Shown one piece after another: positions 27,901 to 35,105 of a stretch of 64,000 bases of DNA (the first letter of the stretch is position 1; each line of letters opens with the position of its first letter). The stretch lies in contig JAPDOI010001490.1 of the NCBI GenBank assembly GCA_029168955.1, forward strand, positions 62,001 through 126,000, written 5' to 3'. The position numbers and the translations under genes are program-made. Under the pieces are notes generated by a model. It was not told the DNA's origin. It searched no databases and was given only the letters and a program-made list of their open reading frames with translations. This stretch comes from Aplectana chamaeleonis. Taxonomy: Eukaryota; Nematoda; Chromadorea; Rhabditida; Cosmocercidae.

Positions 27901-30900
27901 GTGATCTGTATAGGAGTCGCTATCAAGTTTAAAAATGCCGTTAGCCTATCCCTCGCCTTAGATAATTCTGTTGATTCCCCTGCCTCTAATCAAAGCTTCT
28001 GTACGAGCAGTTCTTAGGGTCCAATATTTGGGCTTCTTTTTAAACAATGCAAAGTGTGATTGATGTGCAAAGGATTCACTATGAAAGGGGCTTGCGGTCA
28101 GCGCGTCCAAGCCTAGTCAATCCAGAGGGGGAAGCTAACTCCAGATTTTTGTTCCTCACATCAAATTATAAGATTGAATGGTTTCCTTTGTGAGGCTAAA
28201 GGAGTGGAGGGAGACTAGTCTAGCTGAATGCAGAGCTCACGACAAAATCAGCTTTTGAATTCCCATAGGCTCCTATTGACATGTTGATCGAACACTCGAA
28301 ACGAGAGGCATCTAGTGACAGTTGGACTGGTACTACGCGCGCGACGGAAAGGTGCTGCGCTCACGATGTCGCTGAAGCGCCGCGTGCAGAGCGTTTAGCC
28401 AGCCGGACAGCTTTTGGGCGCTTCCCTTTCTGTGGATACAGCCTACAAGCCAGCACGAGACCCATTACAACAACAGTACCCGCTAAAAGCGAGCAGTAAA
28501 TCGCTCTACACGGTCCCAAACTTGAATGTGGTGTGCTCGCGCCACCCACTTCCCCTGTGGCTACAGTGAAAGTGAGGGGGGGGGGGGGGAGGTTGTACAC
28601 CATGTTCGAATTTCGGGCCGTATATTGGTGGTGGCTGCTCGTTTTGAGACGGTTTTCGACATTGTTGTTGCAATAGACCTTAAATCTTTTGATTTCTGGT
28701 GAAAATTGAGCGCACCTTCAATCGTTGCCTATAAAAATTTTTAATTTTTCCATCTTTACACCATTTCTCAGATATTTGTGGGGAAGTTCCCGAGAACAAT
28801 AGACCTGATTTGGTCGTTATCAGTCGGTCGAGGGGATCTCCCCTCGAATTATACACAACGATCAGACGTTCGAAACAGTCGACTCGAGGGAGAACAAGGG
28901 AACTTCGCTTCACGGTTGTTCCCATGGCCTCCCCTCGAGCATGATGAACGAGAAAACAAAGCTGCAGTGTATACGATGATGCAATCTGGCTAGTCTCGAG
29001 GTGGTCTCGCACTTCGCAACTTGAGGTGGCAGATCTGGCACTCAACAGACGGTGTAAGATATCTCTATCCAGATTATCAGGGGAGATACTAAGCTTCTCG
29101 GTAAACTTTCGACAAAGGTGAAGATTTTTGGCCCTATTCCTGCTTTCGAAGAACAGGAAACTGTTGAAAACAGCGAGTTTCGGCAAGCTGATTTATGATA
29201 AATCAATGACCAATGGGTGTTGGGTCGCGACAGCTTGGGGAAGACTGGCGATTGGGAGAACAAGGGAAGACATGCTAGCCGGAGGTCCCCTCCGACTTCC
29301 CTCGATTCGGGGGTAGTTCCCCAGTTGTTTCGAAGAAAGTTTTGCTGTCGTTCTCGGGAACCTCCCCCCGAATATCTGAGTTCTTAACAAACTTAGCTCT
29401 GCCATTGAGTCAACCCTTCGTTTCAGCTAATGAGTTCGAAATCGGAAATATGATTGAACACCGCTTTTGATAATCGGTGTTAAAATTTTTCAATTTTAAA
29501 AAAGCTGTACAAAGCATTTGCAGAATTGATAAATTTTCTGTCACAATTGTCCCCATCAGCCCACCAACCGACGATAAGTGGACTGATCTACACGAGTTCT
29601 CAACGGGTTCATATGTCTGAAAAGGCAGCTTTTACGCTACAACTTTGGATCATTCGGTTTTTTAATATTGGATCATGCAGGAATCGGTATGCCTCTTGAA
29701 TAGCAATTTTCTTTGCCTTTTTGGCATTTTTAAAGGGTCAAGAATTCGATGATTGAGAAAAGACATTCGGAGGCTCTCAAACAACTAGAATTTGAACGAA
29801 CTCCTCTGATTACCTAGTCTAGTCAAGATTTTTTCATCAGTTTACTTTTACTCACTGTGACGTGAGCGAGAACTAAAGAAAGTGAAAGAGAATTGCTCCT
29901 TTATATAATAGTACTTTTTAGAGGCAGGATTCATTCTAATGAAGAAAAAGATGGCTCTAACTTGGGTTTTGGTTGTCATAATACTGAGCTTCAGGCATCC
30001 TCTTCTAGTTCTGGAGGACGCGAGATTAAAAAATTTGCTTGACAATGCGGGCGTATCACCGGTTTGAATTTTGAAGGCGAAAACCGGGTCAAACTTTGCA
30101 CTTCTTGAGAGAAAGTCGGAAGACCTAGTGAAACTCTTCTGCCATTTGCGCTAGAGAAATCAATGTTTTTTACCGATTTCATGGGTACAATTACACATTA
30201 CATGAGCTGGAACTAGTAGCTGAAACTAGTCAAAATAATTATTTGTGACAGCTTCGAATCGCTGACCAATACAAAAACTGCGGTGAGGGCAAATTTTGTA
30301 CTTTTAAAGCATCTTTGCCGGAAATTTGCCGTTCTAGACAAAAATTTCGGCCAACGGCAACGGCAAACCCCAAAAAATGGCCGTCAAACGGCAAACGGTA
30401 AACGGCAATTGCCGCACACCCCTGGTCTCTACCCTATGTACTTATAATTCTACTCGAACGGAATTTCTTACAATTTTTCGATTTTTTTTCGTTCATTTTT
30501 GTTCCTTACTAGTTAGCAGGTCCTGAAAAATTACTGTGGCTAGGTAAGTGCATAGTCAAGCCCACGACCACTTACGGCTTCTGACGGTTCTCTGCGCTCT
30601 AGGATGTTCGACTCGATTGAAGCCGAGTAAGTCTGATACACTAATGAGAAACTCTAGCCGCCGTTCTTTCAAAGAGTTGTACTGCTACATGTACATAATG
30701 CCCAGTTTAGTCAATGCTCAAGTACGACCCAGCACTTCGCATTTCAATGAAGGCCGCTCTGCACCACAAATACTTCAGTGACGTGAGTGCCGGTTACTGC
30801 TCTCACAGAGGATCTTCCAACCGATTGTGAAAGCTATGAGCAATAATTCTAGGTTGACACAAGCAAAGTTCCAGCCGGAAATTATCGTGGCGAAATATTT

Positions 30901-30909
30901 GGTAACTAA
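12880..30909 (+). CDS. cdk-1-like: cyclin-dependent kinase, CDK1/2 type (9 exons, 318 aa)
   Basis: This Ser/Thr kinase would need a cyclin and would act on cell-cycle substrates in nucleus and cytoplasm. Exons: 12880-12946, 13014-13102, 21225-21314, 21408-21524, 23969-24124, 24293-24456, 27448-27592, 30711-30782 and 30853-30909. The sum is 957 bases, in frame, ending in TAA. In residues: [10 protein letters not shown] (21-30) with inhibitory-site equivalents Thr24 and Tyr25, ATP-site Lys43, a PATAIRE cyclin helix (55-61, Glu61), HRDLKPQN (136-143), DFG (156-158), T-loop Thr171 in [14 protein letters not shown], then GTPTEKEW and the C-lobe end. All sit 10 residues later than in human CDK1. 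All introns are GT-AG with matching phase. The ATG was chosen because it gives a short leader directly into the glycine loop. Odd points are PATAIRE instead of PSTAIRE and introns up to 8.1 kb filled with transposons. It could be the CDK1 or the CDK2 orthologue, or a diverged paralogue; the tail [14 protein letters not shown] resembles what I recall of nematode CDK-1. Confidence 0.9.
13014..13102 (+). CDS. cdk-1-like: CDK exon 2
   Basis: Acceptor TTCAATTCAG. Completes [10 protein letters not shown] and includes VAIKK, which carries the ATP-binding lysine. Ends after VESDEE with donor GTTAGT, phase 0. The following 8.1 kb intron holds MITEs and an RTE fragment. Confidence 0.9.
13249..13523. 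mobile_element. TA-flanked MITE with about 95 bp arms (family C)
   Basis: Arms start TACTCTGTTTATCTT and continue through CACAAAAC and GGTCCGCCAATAGTCCTCTA and on to GTACGTCCAC. The right arm is the near-perfect reverse complement. TA stands on both sides. It lies in kinase intron 2. Confidence 0.8.
13586..14060. mobile_element. MITE family G, copy 1
   Basis: Shares its internal sequence with 31348-31830, for example ACACGCTGATCACAGTGGTA and GCGCGAGAGCGAGCCAGGAT. Ends are AGGCATATAACACCC and GGGTGTACTGTGCCT, a degraded inverted pair. It has no coding capacity. Confidence 0.65.
14064..14395. mobile_element. decayed family A relative
   Basis: Starts AAGGCAAAGTTCACGATAA. Its middle is the reverse complement of the 15900-16140 part of a family A copy (GGAATCGTACAAGACC, GGACGAGTTGTCCGAGG). 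The right end shares the TGGGCG...ATCCAATG type stretch seen in the copies at 23306 and 43662. The right boundary is approximate. Confidence 0.5.
14688..15060. repeat. foldback element (palindromic arms)
   Basis: About 14688-14870 and 14915-15060 are inverted copies, with GGCGGCTACACCAGTAAG facing TTACTCGTGTAGCGGCA and CCCCCTGTATTTG facing CAAATACAGGGGGC. A half copy of the same element at about 20185-20545 is interrupted by a family B MITE. Confidence 0.65.
15155..15602. mobile_element. TTAA-flanked MITE, family A, copy 2
   Basis: Left end AGGCAGCGTTCACGATGA after TCAA (one mismatch from TTAA). Right end TTATCGTGAACACTGCCT followed by TTAA. The internal sequence differs from the other copies. 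Confidence 0.7.
15707..16190. mobile_element. TTAA-flanked MITE, family A, copy 3
   Basis: Left end AGGCAGTGTCTACGATTA after TTAA (15703-15706). Right end CTTATCGTGAACACTGCCT before TTAA (16191-16194). Its central part is the uninterrupted reference for the nested arrangement at 31.2-32.0 kb. Confidence 0.8.
16195..18961. other. intron 2 stretch, mostly unrecognised
   Basis: 16200-16760 resembles 39960-40420 (family E right end; shared CTCAGGTATCCTAAACAACC). A small CAGCAG/CTGCTG patch is at 16757-16797. From 16830 to 18961 I see no coding signal, RNA gene or clear inverted repeat. Confidence 0.4.
18962..20132 (-). mobile_element. RTE-clade retrotransposon, copy 2, 5'-truncated
   Basis: Reverse complement of about 1700-3030 of copy 1. 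It keeps [22 protein letters not shown] (catalytic YADD), [13 protein letters not shown] and the 3' end with the AAGTCAAGT-type tail at its low-coordinate end. Frameshifts and deletions break the frame. 5' truncation is usual for target-primed insertion. It sits antisense in intron 2 of the kinase gene. Confidence 0.85.
20232..20459. mobile_element. palindromic MITE, family B, copy 1
   Basis: A near-perfect palindrome of 228 bases with ends CAGGCCATAAAACGGCCAA and its complement and TA on both sides (20230-20231, 20460-20461). The centre is GC-rich (GGCCGCCGCGC). The matching unoccupied site is at 14995-15005, where ACTCGTG-TA-GCGGCATTG is continuous. Confidence 0.85.
21225..21314 (+). CDS. 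cdk-1-like: CDK exon 3
   Basis: Acceptor AAATTCAG, donor GTGTGT. Thirty codons give [16 protein letters not shown] (cyclin-binding helix with its Glu) and NPNIVQLIG. Confidence 0.9.
21408..21524 (+). CDS. cdk-1-like: CDK exon 4
   Basis: Acceptor ATTTCAG, donor GTACAA. Encodes [20 protein letters not shown], the hinge and start of the C-lobe, through TVQRFGFQ. Thirty-nine codons, phase 0 on both sides. Confidence 0.9.
22284..22840. repeat. inverted-repeat element in kinase intron 4
   Basis: Arms about 22284-22424 and 22700-22838 share GGGACAGGGTCTCTCTACAC, GGAGGGAGGAGCACG and CCCCATCACTGGAGCGCGCT in opposite orientation. About 275 bases of AT-rich DNA separate them. It is probably a MITE; exact ends are not resolved. 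Confidence 0.7.
23306..23824. mobile_element. MITE family A, copy 4
   Basis: Left end AGGCGTGGTTCACGATAA and right end TCGTGAACACTGCCT; the flanking TTAA is degraded on both sides. Its internal sequence, with TTTTTCAAG-type stretches and GATGTGGGCGGGGTGATCCA, is shared with copy 5 at 43662-44206. Confidence 0.7.
23969..24124 (+). CDS. cdk-1-like: CDK exon 5
   Basis: Acceptor ATTTCCAG, donor GTAACT. Fifty-two codons carry the catalytic loop [12 protein letters not shown], the metal-binding ADFGLSRA and the T-loop up to the activating-Thr motif YTHE. Confidence 0.95.
24293..24456 (+). CDS. cdk-1-like: CDK exon 6
   Basis: Acceptor GAATTTTAG, donor GTTGGC, phase 2. Encodes [28 protein letters not shown] and [11 protein letters not shown]. 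The 168-base intron before it is the shortest after introns 1, 3 and 8. Confidence 0.95.
24575..24790. repeat. GC-rich short-period repeat built on CTTGCGCGC
   Basis: Six or so copies of (AAG)CTTGCGCGC, each followed by AC or AG, about 20-40 bases apart, in kinase intron 6. A matching cluster is at 27046-27188 near the other end of the same intron. Confidence 0.6.
24800..27045. other. kinase intron 6 interior
   Basis: Holds an ATTCGAA-rich patch (25396-25445), a GT run followed by a G tract (26010-26026) and otherwise AT-rich DNA. I see no coding similarity or inverted repeat. Confidence 0.4.
27046..27188. repeat. second CTTGCGCGC repeat cluster
   Basis: Copies of AAGCTTGCGCGCCAC at about 24-base spacing, ending with an inverted unit (GCGCGCAAGG). 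Same motif as 24575-24790. Confidence 0.6.
27448..27592 (+). CDS. cdk-1-like: CDK exon 7
   Basis: Acceptor AATATTCAG, donor GTGCAC. The first base completes an Arg codon. Encodes [30 protein letters not shown] and ends RFTELIQ. This C-lobe segment is standard for CDKs. Confidence 0.9.
27679..30424. mobile_element. non-autonomous hAT-like element with 8-bp target duplication
   Basis: Ends are CAGGGGTGTGCGGCAA and TTGCCGCACACCCCTG, flanked on both sides by GTCTCTAC (27671-27678 and 30425-30432). An 8-bp duplication and CAGGG ends are hallmarks of hAT elements. Subterminal regions carry repeated CAAACGGCAA. The 2746-base interior has no transposase but contains another inverted-repeat element (28767-29380). 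It fills most of kinase intron 7. Confidence 0.85.
28767..29380. repeat. inverted-repeat element nested in the hAT-like element
   Basis: Left arm CTCAGATATTTGTGGGGAAG then TTCCCGAGAACAA; the right arm is its complement, ending CGAATATCTGAG. The interior repeats CCCTCGA-type motifs in both directions. Confidence 0.65.
30711..30782 (+). CDS. cdk-1-like: CDK exon 8
   Basis: Acceptor CCCAGTTTAG, donor GTGAGT. Twenty-four codons read [12 protein letters not shown], then the conserved C-lobe end ALHHKYFSD. Phase 0 to exon 7, giving a continuous ELIQ-SMLKYDP. Confidence 0.88.
30853..30909 (+). CDS. cdk-1-like: CDK exon 9 (last)
   Basis: Acceptor ATTCTAG after a 70-base intron. Eighteen codons ([18 protein letters not shown]) and TAA. 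If exon 8 were read through instead, the tail would be an unrelated 15 residues; the spliced form fits a kinase tail better. Confidence 0.8.
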   Translation, partial: VDTSKVPAGNYRGEIFGN

Positions 30910-31139
30910 TACTGAAGCAGCGCACGCTTGATTTTTATTAGCGTTCCGAAATCAAATACTCATTCGGTTCGAATTTCTAGCACAACTCAGTAAAACTGTC
31001 TCATGGTTCCAGCATTGTGTCATTATGTGTCGTCGAGGACTGTCCATATAAATATGTAGATTGCAGTGCGACATTACATTTTGAAAACACAGTCCAGGCT
31101 CAGGGACAAAATCGGAGATTTCCACTTAATTGTGAAGTA

Positions 31140-32060
31140 GACCCACCCCATATAACACCTACCAAGTGCGAATTCTCGATGTCTACGGATAAGCCAGATA
31201 TAGGAGGAAGCCACCATGGGGCGCCATCATCAGGAAGCCACTTTGGTACGCCCCTTTTAGGATCATTCGAGCTCAACAGTGGCGAGATGAGCAATGTTTT
31301 CGGATCAATAGCCCCGTTCCTCCCATCATTCTCAGCCTCTCTCTTAAAGGCACAGGACACCCAAAAAATTATTTTTTGGTTTTTATGCTGATCTTGGAGA
31401 GGGTGACACGCTGATCACAGTGGTATCTATGAAATCGTCTAAGACCCCCTTTGAACAGAGTTATGGCTCTTCAAAGATGCCTAGATTTTGATGGTGAAAA
31501 TTGGTGGACGAGTTGTCTCAAGCCTGTATTTCTCTTCATTCGCAATCGTTGCGCGAGAGCGAGCCAGGATAAGGAGATGGCCCAGCTATGTACTGAAGAA
31601 CGACGACTTAGTGGAATTCATCCACCCATCGAGCCGCTATCGAGTCCGGAAATCTGTTAGGGGGTCGGGCCTGTGGTGGTGAGCGAAGGGGGTCGGGCCT
31701 GTGGTGGTCGCTTATATCTCGCTTATTTGGAGGAATTGAAATCTCGCATTTGGCACGTGTTATACAGAAGGGGTCTTCTATACAATTTTATGAAAATCTC
31801 AAAAATCATATCTGAGGGTGCACTGTGCCTCTAATTCAGGTCGGCTCACACACATCGGTTGCAAATGACGCAAATTACAAGAAACGGACAACTCGTCCAC
31901 CATGCTTCCGCAGCTCAATTTTTGAAGGGGCCACAACTCCATTTTTGTGGTGGTCCTGTACGATTCCAGAGACATCATTGGAATCAGCGTAGGAGCGGCT
32001 TCACAATAGTCATTGCTTCCTGGAAACCTATAGAATTATCCAATTTCTGAGAGCGGTATC
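31140..32060. repeat. family A-like element split by a family G MITE
   Basis: 31270-31345 and 31835-31995 together match the uninterrupted 15905-16135 (GATCAATAGCCCCGTTC, then ACAACTCGTCCACCAT and CATCGGAATCAGC). The family G MITE occupies the break. The outer limits are approximate. It lies in the gap between the two convergent genes. Confidence 0.6.
31348..31830. mobile_element. MITE family G, copy 2
   Basis: Ends AGGCACAGGACACCC and GGGTGCACTGTGCCT. Left flank TTAA, right flank CTAA. Related to 13586-14060. Confidence 0.75.
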
Positions 32061-32269
32061 ACTCATTCTTCACTTAAATTCTGAGTGCTCCCCCCGCCCA
32101 ACTACATAGTTTTGCACCAAAAAACCATTCTGAGGTTGGGCTGTGCTCTTAATTAGACACAACAGAGAGGCTGCAGATCGCAAGCGCCGCACGCGCCACA
32201 GGTGATGATAATTCCGATTTTTACGGAGGATATGTAGTACACACTCCATCCGACGGAGTCGCTATTGGA

Positions 32270-32520
32270 TATCCGGACGGATTATTCGATCGGAAAATTA
32301 TTCGAGATTCGCTCCGACATCAGAGTTGTATTTTTGGATTGATCCAAAATCCGATCAGGTGAAAAAAAAGATATCCGAAAAGCCTGATATCCGGAAAAGT
32401 GATAATCGGAGAATCCGGTTTGCAAATCGGATAGTCGGAAACGGTTAGAAACGGATAATCAATCGGATCAAAATCGGATGAAAACCAGATCGAAATCGGA
32501 AAAAATTGGGCAGAATCGGG
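32270..32520. repeat. TATCCGA/TCGGATA-rich array
   Basis: Many short, irregular copies of ATCGGAT, TCCGATT and ATATCCG. Same family as 34200-34430 and 36460-36925. It lies just downstream of the intersectin-like gene. Confidence 0.55.
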
Positions 32521-32525
32521 TTCGC

Positions 32526-32531
32526 TTTATT
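32526..32531 (-). terminator. itsn-1: poly(A) signal AATAAA
   Basis: AATAAA on the minus strand, about 25 bases beyond the proposed stop codon of the intersectin-like gene. Confidence 0.5.
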
Positions 32532-32555
32532 CCATTCAACAATCGCGCCCCATAG

Positions 32556-32614
32556 CTAATTTGTGACCGACTGCCCATTGCATTTGCTTGGCTCGGAATT
32601 TAAAACGACAACTT
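32556..32614 (-). CDS. itsn-1: intersectin-like exon, last (end of C2)
   Basis: Acceptor GTTGGCAG. The phase matches the preceding exon; it reads (E)VVVLNSEPSKCNGQSVTN and TAG, with AATAAA soon after. EVVVL would be the last C2 strand. It is the least certain exon because it is short. Confidence 0.55.
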
Positions 32615-34474
32615 CTGCCAACGTGCACGACGCCTATAGAGTTGTATAAACTGTTGACGGATTTGTTGCATGAGATATTACATGTCACATGCATTTTTAG
32701 AACTTTAATGTGCCGAGGAATGCCATTTCCAAGGCACGTATAGGACACACTCTTTAGGCAGACCTCAGATTTCGGCGTCGTCGTCGGTTCAACTGCCCAA
32801 GCCTGAGATATGTGCTTGATATTGCCTTACGGCTGACGGCCCCAAGTGGCGCCCAGCGAGCCGGCCGCTTTGCGTTTTCGTTGTCAAGTTACACGCAACT
32901 ACATTGCAAGCTACTCGCAATGTTGTGTAAGCTACGTGTAACATTGAGGCAAGTTACACACGACTTCATTCGAAAATCACGCCAAATAACACACAAAATC
33001 GTTTAAAGCTACTCGCGAAATCAGAGTAAGTGGTTTGAAGTGACACAACTTGCGCTAAAATTGAAATTAGCTTGTTCAAAAGTTCCTCGAGATCATCCAC
33101 GAACTGCGAAATAAATTTATTTGGCACTGACTACTAATTACTATACATTTGCGTCGAAAAGTTGAACTACGAATTTAACAGCGACTGTTTCGACCGGTTT
33201 CGATTTGTCCCTGATATCTGCAATAGCAAAGTTGAGTACTATTGAATGTATTATGTTCCAACTAAGAATTCCGAATGACCTTCGTAAGGTCAAATCACCT
33301 TCACGAATACATTCAGATTACCGGAAAAATTATCAGACCATCACCAACCTTTTCTTAAGTGCATTGGCTTGATTATAGGTCCACGATGCATTGCTGACTC
33401 CCGAATCAGTTCACCAACTGTGACACTAGTTTCTTCTGTAAGAACAAACGCTGTCTGCCTCAAAACTGAAACCATTCCGATGTGGTGAACTAACCGAAGA
33501 GCGGTGCATCGGGGCGAAAGAGATTCTTTTGTAGCAGTGTCAGGCTGAACACCGCTGAGGTAGCTTCAAAAGGGAATTGCGTAGTGAGGTGAAGATCGGA
33601 ATTCTTTGACAAATCCACTTCGAATGACTCGTTGACCCTACCCGCCGACAACCGGAGAATGTGCTGAAGTTAATGAAAAACTGGAAAAGTCCGGTTTCAA
33701 AGACATATGCATAGGTTAAGCAGTGTCTTACCGGTGGAGATTCGACGAGTTTGGAAGGAAAGTTTTGCGTGTTGAGCACCTCAACCAGCAGCCGACCGAT
33801 GACTTTAGATTGCGCGGGAGGCTTCTGAAAGCAGCCGCAATTACCTTCTAGAAATTTGTGTCCAAGACCTAATATGTTGATAATTACATACTGAAGTCTG
33901 TTCTTGTTCCGAGACAGTGATCGCGTACAGGTCGATTGCCTGCTGTAATTGGTTCGTCCATAGTCGGCGTGCATTACTGCTCACACATCGGAACGCGACA
34001 GTGTCCAAGCCTGAAAAGTGAAGTGAAAATTATGTTCTCAATGGTAACGTCACAAACCTGATTTTACTCATGGTCGGCAGACTGAAGTCATAAAGTGTGT
34101 CCAAATGAGAATGGCGGCCTATGCGGCCGGCGTGCGCTGTAGGCGGACGTCGTATGTGCCGCTCTCGGACGATCACACGAAACGACCGTTCGAACGCTCA
34201 TCCGAGAGCAGTATACTTGTTATCCGAAGGTAATTCCTCGGATAATGGATCGATTCGGATAATGCCATTTTGAATTTACCGGATATTGGTTCGATTCAGA
34301 TAATGCGTCTTTTCAAACTTTCGGATATTGGATCGATTCAGATAATGCCATTTTTCCAATGATTCGGATACGGATATCCGTCGGATAATTTCGGATAAAT
34401 TTCGGATATTATCGGAACAAATCTCAGGCAACACACACACACACACACCACACACACAAACACAGAGACAGACA

Positions 34475-34509
<35 letters not shown>

Positions 34510-35053
34510 CACACACACACACACAAAGAAGGACACATACACACACACACAAAGAGGGACACATACACACACACACACACAGAGGGACACATACACACAC
34601 ACACGCACACACAGAGGGACACATACACACACACAGAGGGACACATACACACACACACACACACACGACACACACACACACCACACACAGACACACACAC
34701 ACACACACACACACACACGACACACACACACACACCACACACACATACACACATACACACACACAGACACACACACAGACACACACACACACACGACACA
34801 CACACACACAGACACACACACGACACACACACACACACGACACACACACACACACACAGATACACACAGACACACACACACACACACACCACACACACAC
34901 CACACACACATACACACATACACACAGACACACACATATACACAGACACACAGACACACACAGATACACAGACACACACACGACACACACATACACACAG
35001 ACACACACACACACAGACACACAGACACAGACACACACAGATACACACACACA

Positions 35054-35105
<52 letters not shown>

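Noticed and set aside
33540..33974. 144-residue minus-strand frame taken as one protein
   Set aside because: It contains part of a true C2 exon in frame, but the rest is intron or out-of-frame exon; the spliced model explains the region better.
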